DNA of 64,000 bases from Paulownia fortunei (GCA_019321725.1 CM033115.1:6396673-6460672), one strand, 5' to 3'; positions 33,591 to 45,667 are shown, counted from the stretch's first letter. A program made the numbers and translations. Notes: generated by a model from the letters alone, not told the origin.

Positions 33591-34792
33591 TAGGCTCGAT
33601 CTCGGAGTTTTGATTGACCAAAAAAGCTTGAACATATCTATTTTGTGCTCAAGAAACTAAAATCATAATTTAATATGCAAGCATGAAAAAAGGCTATGAG
33701 AATTACACCATGTAGAGTATTTCGCATGTTGATTAAATGATTTAACTTATGTGAAAACCAACAAGTCATTAGTTTGAGACTCGTTTACTTTAGGCCTAAA
33801 TGTGTTCTTTATGCATTATTTTAATACTATATTGTAGAGTATGAAAAAATGAGTAAAACGGTATACTCTCAAAAACGGTTGAAAAAAATGATAGGGGTAT
33901 TAAATTTTAAATTCTTATCCAAAAATTGAAATGGAGGCGGAGAAAAGTAAAATGGAATTGTTATAGCTACTGTGCAAGCCCAGCTGGCACTCACTTGGCA
34001 CTATGCGCCATGTTGGCTAAGGGCTACTCGGCAGCATGTTTTTACCCTCAAAACTTAATTCGAATTTGTTGTATTAATTAAATGAAACTAATTTTTTAGT
34101 TGTTATTTTGAATGCATGCAAAGAAATTTGTTTTGGTCCAAATTTTGATATGCGTAGAAATTACTTTGCCTTGGTTATTGATTTAATTGCTCTATGATGG
34201 CTTAGAAAAATGCATGCTTTGTGGTTGCATTTTTATGTGATTATGCAATTTAACTTGTTTAATAAGAATGTTTGTGAATGTAAATGGGTTGAGAGTTAAT
34301 ATTTAGGTGCTCATACAAATTATATTTTTTTATTATTATTTAGAATTGTGAGAGAGTTAGTGGCAATAGTACTAAAATGGTATCCCTAATTTGTTTTATT
34401 TTACTAGATTGATATATAGGCCTTTGAAATAATGTAATTTTGTATTTTATAGTTTGTTGAGGCTTATATATCTTGGGTCATATCATTATGGATATATTTT
34501 GTTATTTACTTTTATAGGGCAAACTTATCTCAACATGATGCACCGAGTGTCAACCCAAATAATTGTTATTCTTATTGTATTTTTTGGAATGCTCTAATTT
34601 ATTATATGGAAAAAATCATGTTATTCAAAATTAATAAATTTATATTGTGCCTTTGAACTTGGTATGAAATGTTTTCCAACCTGAGTTGCAAAAATTTTAT
34701 TTTTGCTAGCTATAAAACATAATATTTATTTAGGTGTAGAATAAAATATTAGACTAATAGTTATATTTTGAACATATTCATACAACTAGAAC
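33591..34792 (+). mobile_element. C2 internal region, non-coding
   Basis: Follows the primer site ('ctcgatctcggagttttg'). No Gag, protease or other copia domain is recognisable in 1.2 kb, so C2 may be a non-autonomous element or is cut short by the LINE. No second LTR was seen to its right. Confidence 0.4.
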
Positions 34793-36203
34793 ATGCAGCC
34801 ATCCAAGAGTCTCTCTCAAAACCCTAACGACCTGCTACCTAATCCCAAGCTGCCGGACAAAGCCACGTCCGATCAGGCTGCCGTGGCTACTACATCGGCG
34901 ATGGCCCCTCCTTGATCTTTTGCATCAGCTTTAACAAGCAAAGATGACTGCCTGTTTTCTTCACGCACATTAAATTTTTTTTCAGTTTTTTTGATAATAT
35001 GAAAAACCATCGATTATCCTCAAAATCCTCTTTGAATAGTCGTCCTGCTCTCTGGTTTTCAATAAGCCAGATTGGGCCTCGCTCTCGGAGTATTTGATAT
35101 ATGCTTTGTTTGTCAAATTTTTGAATGGTTGCCTAGTGTTTGATGTGTTGAAACAATGTTTTCAAGGCTTTGATTTATCGGGACCGTCTAGGATAGGATA
35201 CATCAACTACAAACATATCGTTATACATTTATCAAATGTCGAAGATTATTCTTGCCTATGGATGAAACAAATTTTTATTATTGAAGGTTTGCTAATAAGA
35301 CTATTTAAATGGACACCGGACTTCGACACAAAAATGGAATTGTCCATGGATTGGATTGCCCAAACTTCCACTACATCTGTTACATAAACAAGCTTTATTT
35401 GAGATTGCATCATTTGTGGGAACACCGTTGAAGGTTGATGAACCGACGGCCGATCAGACACGACCATTTATTGCACGGGTATTTGTTGAAATTGAACTTT
35501 TGGATGAGAAGATTGATGAAATTGCTCATGTAGAGATACAATAATTCATCAAAGAGTGATTTATAAGAAGTCTCCAAATTATTATCGTACCTGTAAACAT
35601 GTTGGCCATGTGGATGAAGATTGCTATAATAATGGTAATCCGAGACCTCTGATTAAATGAACTCATGGTGAAAAATCTAAAGCAGAAACGAGTTTCTATA
35701 AAAGAAGGGAAAAAGGTTATGCTAAGGAATCGAACCCGAGATAATATGTTTCTGTCAAGAAGGCTTCTGAAGGTGATGCGTGCGTGAAAACTATCGAGCA
35801 TTTAGTTTCTGCAAAGCAACCTAAGACATATTTAATTTCTAGAACAGGTTTGGAAAAAAAATCCTATTATGATTGTGATTGAAGATCCTTTGGTTCAAGA
35901 TATATTGCAGACTTCTATAAATCAGATTGGAAACTCTTTGGGAAATAAGGATATTGTGGAAGTCTTTGATGAGTTCATTAAGCATCCCACCTATCTCTTT
36001 GGACTGTAATGAACATAGTGTGATGATATAGGAGGGTGAGAAAAATTCTGATTTGGATTTCATGGGAAATTGCTCACCTAAAACAGGTTTCAATTCAGCG
36101 CCTCAGATGCGCCAGAGAATGGAATCTTCATCCCTTCGCCAACATTCTGTTACTATTTACCTAATTTACCCCACATGGGATTGTTACCAAATGGCAAATG
36201 AAA
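34793..36203 (+). pseudogene. LINE L1 ORF1 (DUF4283-like, zinc knuckle)
   Basis: From ATG 34793 the leader MQPSKSLSQNPNDLLPNPKL resembles plant LINE ORF1 starts. After disrupted sequence, 35094-35387 reads GPSRIGYINYKHIVIHLSN, DYSCLWMKQIFIIEG and LFKWTPDFD. 35356-35544 reads PKLPLHLLHKQALFEIASFV, GTPLKVDEPTADQTRP and ARVFVEIELLD. Together these form the DUF4283-type RNA-binding core. Then a zinc-knuckle trace, YYRTCKHVGHVDEDCYNN, has lost its first Cys. ORF1 protein binds LINE RNA. At least four frame changes and stops make it dead. The following sequence to the assembly gap is too eroded to assign. Confidence 0.8.
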
Positions 36204-36303
36204 NNNNNNNNNNNNNNNNNNNNNNNNNNNNNNNNNNNNNNNNNNNNNNNNNNNNNNNNNNNNNNNNNNNNNNNNNNNNNNNNNNNNNNNNNNNNNNNNN
36301 NNN
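36204..36303. other. Assembly gap of exactly 100 N
   Basis: Exactly 100 N, the usual placeholder for unknown length. It falls inside the LINE, so the missing endonuclease and RT may be lost in the gap rather than in the genome. Confidence 0.99.
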
Positions 36304-36791
36304 CTTGCAAATTTAATTATTTGTAGAGTTCTTGATACTACATTAGATAATCAAGTTTAGACCAATTACAATTAGGGATAGGGAGAAGTTATTAACAGTT
36401 CTTCCACTTGACTTTGTCTAGCAAGTTATACAAGTGCTTTTTGACACTTCTGTTAAGACTTGGTGGAAATTGTCCAAGAATGGGATTTTTTTCCCTCAAG
36501 ACTGCTTGGGAATATATTAGGTGGTCAAAGATAGAGCAAAGGCCCATAGCAGCTTCATAGAATAAGGTTCTAACACCTATCATGCTAGTCTTTGCTTAGA
36601 GATTGCTCAATGATTAGATTCTAGTTTTTGAAAGGCTTCAAAGTCATGGCTTTGAGCTTCCATCCAAATGTCAGTGTTGTGAAAATCAGGAAATTATTCA
36701 ACATCTATTCATTTATGGTCAACAAGCATCTCAAGTATGGGCTTACTTTGGCAGAGTACTTCAGATTCTTCCTTCAATCTCAAAAAATATT
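36304..36791 (+). pseudogene. LINE L1 pol C-terminal part (zf-RVT-like)
   Basis: Frame-shifted plus-strand pieces match the zinc-binding region that follows reverse transcriptase in plant LINEs (zf-RVT). Traces: FFSLKTAWEYIRW at about 36485-36525, VFAWRLLNDWILVFERLQSH near 36589-36645, and FELPSKCQCCENQEIIQHLF near 36655-36710. The Cys pair and the following His of the zinc site are visible. The catalytic RT core is not. The sequence ends at 36791, where G4 is inserted, so the LINE 3' tail is missing. Confidence 0.75.
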
Positions 36792-38316
36792 TGATAAGCT
36801 CAAAATTCAACATAATTTCGACACCCTTAATAGCACAATTAGAGATATATTACTATCTAATTTGTTTGCTAGTCCACTTAGTTCTGATAAAGTTTGTGTA
36901 GGTGCTATGATTGAAGAAAATGGGTGAAAAGAAGGAAAATGCAGAAAAAAAAATAGATAGAAGAGCGTCGTGGCACTAAGACATGAATCCAAATTGAAGA
37001 TTTTGAACTATAACGCCAAGGAGTCGTGTTGCGGTGCTAAGCCATGAATTCATTTTGTAAGATTTCACATATACTGCCCTAAAGTCTGAGCCATGGCAGT
37101 GCGACCTTTTCACCCCGCAGCACTGCTAGAAGAAAACATCTAGTAACATTTTGAGACGTAGTGTCGACACACCTAGGACAAAAATAGGGCATATGGCACC
37201 AAGTCGCATAATAAAATTTGATTATTTTTCTTTAGTTGTTACAAGTAGCTTGCTTGTGGTGATATTTTATAATATATCTAACTATTCTCACATACTAGAT
37301 ACACTTTAGCACACACTACATTAGATAAACATAGATATTCTCTCTAAGGAGAGACCTATCTTCCTTGAGAGCCTGCCTTGGGAGAAGAAGAAAGTTGAAA
37401 TTGACATCAAGAGGAGAAGGAATCCACCATGGGCTATGAAGATTAAATAAAAAATTGAAAAATCTACACTTGGGATGATTTCATGAGCTTGGGTCATAAT
37501 TTTCTTCTTTTATTTTTTTCTAATTTTGTTTAACTTGTTGAAGTAGTGAAGACCCATGATGTTGTGATCAAAGTGTGGTTTGGTTATTTCAATATGAGCT
37601 AAATTTCTATTAGTCAAGGCTTGGGAAGCCAAATTTATGGATTTATGAATTGATATTTAATTATGGATGGTATGTGTTTAAATTGTGATGACCATGTATT
37701 TTGATTTTAATTCTTGTTGAAGTTTTGTCAACTTTGAATTGATCTTTGTTGTTGTGATTGAGACCAAAAGGTAGTGATATAACAAGTTCTTATATAATAC
37801 CTGCCATGAATCATTTCGATATAGATATATAAGATTTGGTACATGCAATAGTGATAGACATAACTTGGTTATGTTGAAAACTAGTTGAATTCATAAAGTT
37901 TAATGAACTTTTAATTGGATTAACCAACATCGAGATATTGTAGGTTGCCAACTAATGGTAGAATTGATATATCTCAAGAAAAAATACCGAGTGCAACCAA
38001 AAATCCCATTGTCTTACAATTCAAGCACTCTTCCTAATCTTAACTAGTAAAGTTTCTTGAAATGGATTGGCAACTTAAAATCTTGATCCCTTCTTTCTTG
38101 ATTTTAAATTTGTGCACTTCTTGGTTTTTGATCTTGTTTGATTGTTTAATCTAGTTTTAAACATTCACATAACATTTGATTGGTTAAATATAGTTAGAGT
38201 CTCATAATCAGTAATTGTATACAAACTTCCTTGAGATACAATAATCCACACTTCACACACATATTACTTCTAACTAGTGCACTTGCTAGTTCGTCATTGT
38301 ATGTCACACGCAATTA
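36792..38316 (+). repeat. G4 5' LTR
   Basis: Starts TGATAAGCTC, ends CGCAATTA just before AGTTTTTGG. It has a GC-rich island at 36963-37205 with GTGGCAC/GCGGTGC-type words. The end is set by the primer site and by analogy with G1 and G3; only the first 170 bp can be checked against the 3' copy. Confidence 0.8.
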
Positions 38317-38322
38317 AGTTTT

Positions 38323-38340
38323 TGGTACCTTTGTCGGGAA
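38323..38340 (+). other. G4 primer binding site
   Basis: TGGTACCTTTGTCGGGAA, a changed form of the tRNA-Asp complement. Confidence 0.75.
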
Positions 38341-38492
38341 GTGTGTTGTTTACAATATTAAAGTTTGATTCTTCTAGCTATAGTTTAACCATTTGTTTAC
38401 TTTATTTTGTTACTTTATTCTAATTTACTTTAATTTTTTTTGTTTTGTAGGGGGTTCACCAATGTATGACCTGATCAACTTGTCAGAAACTT

Positions 38493-39340
38493 GTGTCATA
38501 CAATCTAGAGATTGAAAGAACATTCCATATTTTGATAAGAAAAGCTAAAGAAAGAATGATGAACAACGAGCAAGATGCAAAAAACTATTCTTTATTGGAT
38601 TATGACAAGCCATCCGTCAAGGGAACCATGTCGAGTAGTCGGAGGTTGGCCATTCAAGCTAACACGTTTGAGATCAAACCCGCCACTATCTAAATGATTC
38701 AAATATTGATACAATTTGGTGGTCTACTGAGTGATGATCTAAATCTACATATTACAAAATTCCTTGAGATTAGCAATACAATCAATCATAATGGTGTGAT
38801 GGATAATGTTATATGATTGAGGCACTTTTATTTTTCCTCGGGGGGTAAAGCTAAGTGTTGGTTGAATTCATTAGCCACCAGTTCAATCACTACTTGGGAT
38901 ACAATGGCTCATAGTTTTCTAGCTAAACATTTTTCTCATTCTAAAACTGCTAAAATACATTTGTATAAGGCGTGGGAAAGGTTCAAGGATATGCATAGAA
39001 AGTGCCCACATCATGGCTAACCCATTTGGCTAAGTGTGTAAACATTCTATAATGGTTTATCTTCGAGTAATGTTCAATGATTAATGCGGCTACAGGGGAA
39101 ATCACTATGAGAAAAACATTAGATGAGGCTTATGATTTGTTGGAGAAAATAACATCAAATAGCTACCAATGGCAATTCGATAGAACCATTGATAAAAGAC
39201 CAGCTGGGGTGAATAATATGGACATATTTATAGCCCTCACAGCTTAAATCGAAGCATTAAACTGAAAAATTAACAACATGAGTGCCTTTGCAATGCAAGT
39301 GCAAAGTATCATCCACAAATGGTGAGGATGGGGGTATTTT
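38493..39340 (+). pseudogene. G4 Gag
   Basis: Broken frames give a long Athila-type Gag match: LLDYDKPSVKGTMSSSRRLA and IQANTFEIKPATI near 38595-38690, then FGGLLSDDLNLHITKFLEI, FYFSSGGKAKCWLNSLATSS and TWDTMAHSFLAKHFSHSKTA (38818-38955). YKAWERFKDMHRKCPHHG (about 38965-39017) follows, then in another frame LDEAYDLLEKITSNSYQWQF near 39120-39180. At least three stops and two frame changes. Compared with relatives, a short segment (the FAQLDSESLYEAWE region) is missing near 38958. Gag would be the capsid protein. Confidence 0.85.
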
Positions 39341-40610
39341 AGTATAGAATGTCAGGCAAATAATCCTTTTTCACCATCAATTGAGCATGCTAATTTGTTG
39401 GAAATGTTCATAGACAACAAAATGATCTCTCTTCCAATACCTATAATCTTGGTTGGCAAAATTACCCCAACTTTTTACAGAGTAATCAGAATAATTATAA
39501 TACGGTGAAGCCATCCCTAGAGATTTCCCACCACAAGAGAAAAACTCAAATTTGGAGAAGCTAATGAAAATATTCATATCGACAGCCTAAACTCATTTAC
39601 AAAATTAAGAGGCTTCGATACAACACTTTGAGACTCAATTTGGACAGTTGGCAACTATGATATCTACAAGAGCTCAGTGTACTTTGCCTAGCGATACAGA
39701 GAAAAATCCTAAGAATGGAGTGAAGATAATTTCATTAAGGAGTGGTAAGGAGGTTGACACTCAAGCAAAGGAGGACTTGTCTACCACAAAATCAAGCACT
39801 CGATTGCTCCAATTATTCCACCAAAAAGCAATAAGTGTCATTTCCTATTTTTCTTTAGCTGTATGAAAATATAAATGGGATATGCACTTTGCAAAAATTT
39901 TAGAGGTTTTCCAAAAACTGCATAATAATATTCCTTTTGCAGATGCCTCACTCCAAATACCTCGCTATGCTAAGTTTTTTTAACCAGAGCCTCTCTAATA
40001 AAAAAAGAAATTGGAGAAGTATGAGATGGTGAATCTAACCAAAGAATGTTCAGCCATTGTTCAAAACAAGTTGCCACCAAAGCTTAAAAACCTAGAGAGT
40101 TTTACTACACCATGTACTATTGGTCCAATTTTCATTTTCTAAAGTCTATATGATCTTGGAGTGAGTATTAATCTTATATCTATGATTGGCTTTAGGAAAC
40201 TTGGACTTGTGGAATTAAAGCCAATCATAGTATCTCTATAGCTAGCGAATCAATCCATAAAATATCCATGAGGTACTGTGGAGGATTTGCTAGTTAAAGT
40301 AGACAAATTTATATTCCCTGTTGATTTTCTTGTTATAGGCAAAAAGGAGGATGTTGAGATACCCACGTAGACCATTCCTAGCCACGGGGAAAGATCTTTA
40401 ATAGAGTTCATCTAGGTAAGTTAATACTTAGGGTGGGAGATGAGCAAGTTACTTTTAATGATGTATCCGATAGAAAATCATATATGTTATCAAATAAATG
40501 CTATTAAACCCTTGGGTTTTAAGTATTTTAAGAAAAATGGGATTGAGGATAAAGTGGAGGCTTGCATTGTGAACTCAAAAGAAGGTGAGATGGGGGAATG
40601 AGAGCTTGAT
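39341..40610 (+). pseudogene. G4 Gag-protease linker and protease remnant
   Basis: 39648-39866 carries TLPSDTEKNPKNGVKIISLR and SGKEV, the linker typical of these elements. Then, across frames: ILEVFQKLHNNIPFADA (about 39895-39945), RYAKF, LPPKLKNLESFTTPCTIG (about 40070-40130), a degenerate active site LYDLGVSINLI (about 40150; family DLGASINLM), GLVELKPI, TVEDLLVKVDKFIFPVDFLV (about 40275-40335) and GDEQVTFN near 40440. Many stops. It is followed by the tail block and no RT. Confidence 0.85.
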
Positions 40611-40757
40611 GGAAATAACTGCAAATCTTAATGCTAATCCACCCTGCCAGAAGAGTTTTCACGCAAAATCTGAGTTTATGGTTAGGCCACAAACAAGATT
40701 AAAGCAAATTATTCAAGATGTGGTGCATGTAGAGAAAATCAAACTTCTTGATATGGG

Positions 40758-40797
40758 ATGATTAATAAATGTTGATTCAAGCACTACTTGGGAGGAG
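40758..40797 (+). other. G4 conserved tail block
   Basis: One frame reads MLIQALLGRS, the G4 version of the ..NQAL..RQ block. The first half (VxLxTI) is lost. Confidence 0.5.
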
Positions 40798-42530
40798 TTA
40801 ACGAGTGTAAGATGTCTAATTCCATCATGTAAATCCCAAGTGGAGGTGTCAAAGTTCAACTAATAACTATGACTTATAGCTACTTCATTTTTCCCTTTGC
40901 TTTTGAATAAATTCCTAGTTCAAGTTTTCAGCATCATTGCTTTCTAGACTTAGGTTTGTTGATCTTTCATTCGTTTAGTTATTATTTCGTAGTTGACATC
41001 TCTCTTGTTTGTTTCATCCATGTGTTAAATAAAGATTTTAAACTTTCTTGGTGGCTCATAGATTTTCAATGATCTCCAATGCACTCAAGTTTTTTGTTGC
41101 ACACTTTATTCAACAAGGAGTGTTCTCCTTCCCCCCCTCTTTGCTTTTTCTTGTTCGAACATTGAGGACAATGTTACATTTAAGTTTTGGGGGTGGAAAT
41201 TTTGATCTAATTTTTTATTATTTTTTGGTGATTTGGGGTGTGAATGTTGATGAATTATTGATGAAAGTCCAAGAGCAAGCATGCTTTAAGTAATTATCAA
41301 ACTTGAGTAGGCTCATGTTTGAGTTTGATTGATTTGTCTTGATGACCAATAGCCTATGATGATTTTTTTGTATATGATCTAGTGAGAAGGAAAATTGCTA
41401 GTCTTGTAACATGGTGATTCTTGTGTTGAGTTTGTATCATGAATTTTCACTAAGCATTTTTTGTCATAATCTTGTGAATTATCTGTTTCTTGGTGAAGGA
41501 TTTTGCATCCAATTATATACTTTGATCAACATGAGGTGCTCTAAAACTTGCTTGATTACTCTTTGAGGTGAAATATTAGACAAGTAACAAACTCAAAAAT
41601 GATTTAGGCCATTCTTGAATCGTTTGTGCCTTCGAGCCTACTAAAGGAACATCATTATAATTAGCTACCATCTTTGGGCCTTTTACAATATATGTAAGGC
41701 ATTTGGGTTGCCACCATTCAACTTTGTTTCCTTTAGCTCATTATACCTACCATTTATAGCCCAAAAAACCATTTGTTGTCCTCAAAATAGCCTAATATAT
41801 GACATCTTGTGCACAGTTTTTGAAAGGGGATCATGCAAAAATAATTTTGGGCATGACATTGCGTGCAACTGGGTGTAAGAGAATGAAAAATATTGAAAAG
41901 ATTATCACAATCCATGGAGATAAAAGGAAGTCAGTTTGAGGGTTATGAAAGTAAAAGAACATGAAATAAAGCTTTGGAATTCATGACCGAAAAAAACGAA
42001 AAAGAAAAAGAAAATAAAGAAAAAAGAGTTGAAAAAAAATTTGCAAATCTTAAAGAAGGTGAGAATAAGTGAAGTCAAAAAGCAAGAAGTGGAGTATGAT
42101 CTTATGTGCAACATGTTGTGCTCTCTTGCTTTCTATTTATCCTTATCCTTTTCTTAGCTAGCTAAATACCCAGGCCATATATTATAAGCTTAATGAAGTT
42201 TTACTTATCTAAGTTTGTGAATTGTTTATATTAGTGAAGATGAAGTATGAAAAACAAGCCTAATGAATGCTCATAACCATTAAGATAAATCAGCATAGTT
42301 ATTAATTTGTATAGTTTAACCAAAAAACATGCATGACACTTGAGAATTGACAAAGCACACACACTTTAGGATTTCATGACAAGACTGACTTAGCATGAGT
42401 TTTGAAATGTTAGTTGGTTAGTCATTTGACAAAATTCTAGACTTGTGTGCAATATGCAATTGTTAAGATACATCTTTGGATAATCAAGATGAGTCATTCA
42501 TGATCAAATTATGATTATTTGATTTTAAAT
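40798..42530 (+). other. G4 3' non-coding region
   Basis: ACATTGAGGACAATGT at 41159-41174 is a perfect 6-bp-arm palindrome, followed by TTTAAGTTTTGGGGGTGG. The shared GATTTAGGCC block is at 41597-41640. A stretch at 41920-42010 parallels G1 4930-5000 (purine-rich, near a 'gggttatgaaagtaaaagaac' word). No domain seen in any frame. Confidence 0.7.
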
Positions 42531-42569
42531 TTTGCTCAAGGATGATCAAAAGCTAAGGTTGGGGGTAGT
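42531..42569 (+). other. G4 stem-loop remnant and polypurine tract
   Basis: TTTGCTCAAGGATGATCAAA followed by GCTAAGGTTGGGGGTAGT, then the 3' LTR start TGATAAGCTC. Confidence 0.75.
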
Positions 42570-42737
42570 TGATAAGCTCATAATTTAATATAATTTCGAC
42601 ACCCTTAATAGCATATTTTGAGATAATTTGCTATTTGATTTGGTAACTAGTGCATTAGTTTTGATAAATTTTGTGTAGGTGCTATGATTGAAGATGATGG
42701 ATGAAAAGAAGAAAAATGATGGAAAAACTAGACAAAG
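42570..42737 (+). repeat. G4 3' LTR, first 170 bp only
   Basis: Aligns with 36792-36955 ('aatttcgacacccttaatag', 'tgtgtaggtgctatgattg'). The match ends at about 42735. Confidence 0.85.
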
Positions 42738-43093
42738 AAATCACTGGCAAAAAATTCATTGTTGGTGAAGGTGCAGCTCAGCATCTAACCCTAAAAAGTT
42801 GTTGAAATTCGTTCTTTGATAAAAATCCACCTCAACATAAAGAATATTTTTCCCGCATCAATATTAAAAAGATGTTCGAGGATAAATTGATCAAACAAAA
42901 TTGTAAAAATAGCAAAGAAAATGTAGTGTTGTGAATTTGATAAATGGTTGATGTTCAATTACTTATTGAAAATTAAATTATATATTGTGAATGAATCTAA
43001 ATATAGAGGCCATGAATTTTAGTGTTAAAATTAAATGAGTTTATAAACTAATTCATTTCATGGCAAAATCTAAAGTTAAAAACTAAACTTTTG
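42738..43093 (+). repeat. Duplicated segment, copy R1
   Basis: Matches 43607-44068 ('ctcagcatctaaccctaaa', 'gttgatgttcaattacttat', 'tatagaggccatgaatttta'). Compared with R2 it lacks about 105 bp at 42859, exactly the receptor-kinase exon body. Confidence 0.88.
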
Positions 43094-43606
43094 AACTTTC
43101 ACGGAAATAATAAAATATATACATATATATGTTTATATATATATATTAACATTATAAAAATTGTTGTAGATAGTTATTAGTTTTGAAAATTAATTGTCGG
43201 TTAATATAATTGTTAATTATTAATATTTATAATGTAATAACATATGCAATCAATTCACTAAAAGAAAAAGAAAAATGCAAATGTGATTGTTTAGTCACAT
43301 TGGATGGTCATTTTTTACTACACAAATATTGTTATACAAATCTATTTGAAAACTAGATTTGAGAAAAAAGTCTTCATATCCACTATATCTAATAATTAGA
43401 GAGGAAAGGGTTACATATTTGATTGACACATCTTAATTAAGCTCAACAAAATTGAGAGAAGGTCCAAATTACTTTAGAGGCCTATATAGTCTATTTCCAC
43501 TTAGTTCTTTAAGACATTTATTGTTGACTTTAAATATCAAAAGAATTTTTTCGAAACCATCATAGGAACCCTAAAAGTTTGTTCATGTCGCAGACAAGTA
43601 TCAAAA
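43094..43606. other. AT-rich spacer between R1 and R2
   Basis: Contains an (AT)n stretch at 43110-43145. Nothing else recognisable. Confidence 0.6.
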
Positions 43607-44068
43607 GAAACAACCGGCAAAAAACCCATTCTTGGTGAAGGACTTCCAACTCAGCATCTAACCCTAAAGAGTTGCTGAGATTCATTTTTGGAGAATAATA
43701 CACATCAATATAAAGAGTTTTTTACCCGCATCCGGAAGAAGCGTATCAGTCGGAGAATCAAAGCTTTGCCACAAAACTTCCCCACTGTCCATAAGGAGCA
43801 CAAGATTACCATTATCCCGTGACATAAGTTGCAACGATATTACAAATGTGTTCGTGTATAAATTTATAAAACAAAATTGTAAAAGTATCAAAGAAAACGT
43901 AGTGTTGTGAATTTGGTGAATGGTTGATGTTCAATTACTTATTGAAAATTAAATTATATATTGTGAATGAATCTAAATATAGAGGTCATGAATTTTAGTG
44001 TTAAAATTAAATGAGTTTATAAATTAATTCATTTCATGGCATAATCTAAAGTTAAAAACTAAACTTTT
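43607..44068 (+). repeat. Duplicated segment, copy R2
   Basis: Direct repeat of R1 that keeps the receptor-kinase exon. The two copies start at equivalent words (GGCAAAAAA..TTGGTGAAGG) and end after AAACTAAACTTTT. Confidence 0.88.
43726..43845 (-). pseudogene. G-type lectin S-receptor-like kinase exon fragment (B-lectin domain)
   Basis: Minus-strand reading RDNGNLVLLMDSGEVLWQSF then DSPTDTLLPDAG matches the end of the bulb-type lectin domain of S-domain receptor kinases (LLDSGNLVL...LWQSFDYPTDTLLPG). The frame is open about 35 residues and then meets GGTAAAAA, a plausible splice donor at about 43727. The protein would be a plasma-membrane receptor with extracellular lectin, PAN and intracellular kinase domains; none of the rest is nearby. 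An isolated exon relic. Confidence 0.85.
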
Positions 44069-45643
44069 AATTAAAAATTTAATTAACCCAAATTATAAAT
44101 CAAAAATTAAATTAAATTAATTGGTTCAGTTCAATTCAATTATAATTATTTTTTTATTTTTTAATTTGATTAGTTGATTAATCGAAAAAAAATTATAGAA
44201 ATATCAAAGACATGATAATTCTTATTTCTAATATTTATCTCAAAATACACATTACAAACTATGTTTAGAGAATAATCATCAAATAAATAATGAAAATTAG
44301 AAACTCGATTGTAAATCAGTACAACATCTACAATGATTTGCAACTGAATCAATATACTCTATAAAACAACTTTTGAATATCAATTTTTTTCTATTATCTC
44401 CTCTTGTTCAATTATTTACTCATTGCAATACAATTAAGTTTCACTATTTCAAAATAATTTTTATATTTTTATATTTTTGGGGTCTCTTTTTCGGCTTCAT
44501 TATCTCATTAATGTTTTTAATTGAACGAATGTGTCCTTTACATCTTTTACATCTATTAACAAAATAATCATAAAATAAATAATGAGAAAATAGAAGGAAG
44601 AAAAAATGGAAACCTCAAATACTCAAAATTTAAGTAAGAAAGCAAAAGTCAAATAAAATTAAAAAATATAAAAAAATAGTTTTTGATTCGGTTGGATTGA
44701 TAACGGAACTCAAAAATTGAAATCAAACCAAAAATCAAAATTTTGAAAATCAAAATTTTTTATTCGATTCCACCGATTGTAAGTACGTTAGAGTATAACA
44801 TTCATTACAAAATTTTAAAGAAAAATGTATTTTTTGTCCACAATCTAGGAGTCTTGTAAGTTTGTATCATAGTTTTAAAAAAAAAATCAAAATTTTTGTT
44901 TGGTATTATAGATTTTTATTACAATTTTAGCCCCTCCATTAGAATTTTGATAGAAATAATTATTTGCCCCATAATGAATGAATTGGAGGGAAAAATGGAT
45001 GGGTGTTAAAACATTTTTGGAGGAAAGCAAACAATCGCTTCCATTAAAGGTTGGAGAAGCACGAGGCAAAAAAATATTTTGGTAAGCCTTTCTTCACCAT
45101 TTTGAAGCTAAGCTCCAGAAATACGAAAAACTAAAAGAAAAATAGAAAATATCTCTATCAACACAATCACAGAATAATTTATTATTGTGAAAAATCTACT
45201 CGACTGAGAATTTTCTGGACAAATAAAAAAATTTCCGAAATATATAATAGGTAAATTAGTGATGTATATATATATATATAAGTGAGTTCATAAGTACACA
45301 TAGTAGAGGCATTTATTTGATAAAATCAAATCCAACCAAATTTAACTTTCAAATAACAAAAGTTTTTGGTAATCTGTGGACACTTTAAAATCAGAGGAAC
45401 AAATAATAGAGGAAAATCAAACTTCAAACCCACATGAAGTAATAGAGCAAGCTCTAAATAAAAGGGAACTCGAAATCGACATAGGTGGATAATTCACCTA
45501 CCTATTATTAAATTTGTCTGAGTTTGAATTCTAATGGTGGCCTATTCAAGGACAAAGGAGATACGGGAGCTAGAGTTACGATGAGGGTTCACAACAAGGA
45601 AGTGGTAACACGGCGAAACAAGGACTTAAAGTTTCATGCGGAA
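44069..45643. other. AT-rich region without recognised genes
   Basis: Contains AATT-rich words ('aattcaattataattatt' near 44133; 'aaatcaaaattttgaaaatc' near 44732) and a (TA)n run at 45266-45280. No coding domain seen. Confidence 0.6.
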
Positions 45644-45667
45644 TGATAAGTGAGTTTTACAGTTTTT
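45644..45667 (+). mobile_element. G5 gypsy LTR, left end (24 bp)
   Basis: TGATAAGTGAGTTTTACAG is the start of an LTR related to G3 (TGATGAGTGGATTTTAT). The rest lies at 55609 onward, behind S1. Confidence 0.6.

Larger units (their letters stand above)
36792..42737 (+). mobile_element. G4: Athila-like element with truncated 3' LTR, inserted in LINE L1
   Basis: The 5' LTR (36792 to about 38316) starts TGATAAGCTC. A second copy of its first about 170 bp begins at 42570 after a polypurine tract and breaks off near 42737. The interior has a primer site, Gag, protease remnant, tail block, palindrome block, GATTTAGGC block and stem-loop. No RT, RNase H or integrase. The lost 3' end prevents a target-duplication check. 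The break coincides with the start of the duplicated receptor-kinase segment, so a deletion or recombination joined them. Confidence 0.88.

Noticed and set aside
35735..35750. tRNA B-box-like word on the minus strand (GGTTCGATTCC)
   Set aside because: No A-box or cloverleaf around it; it falls in the LINE ORF1 coding trace.
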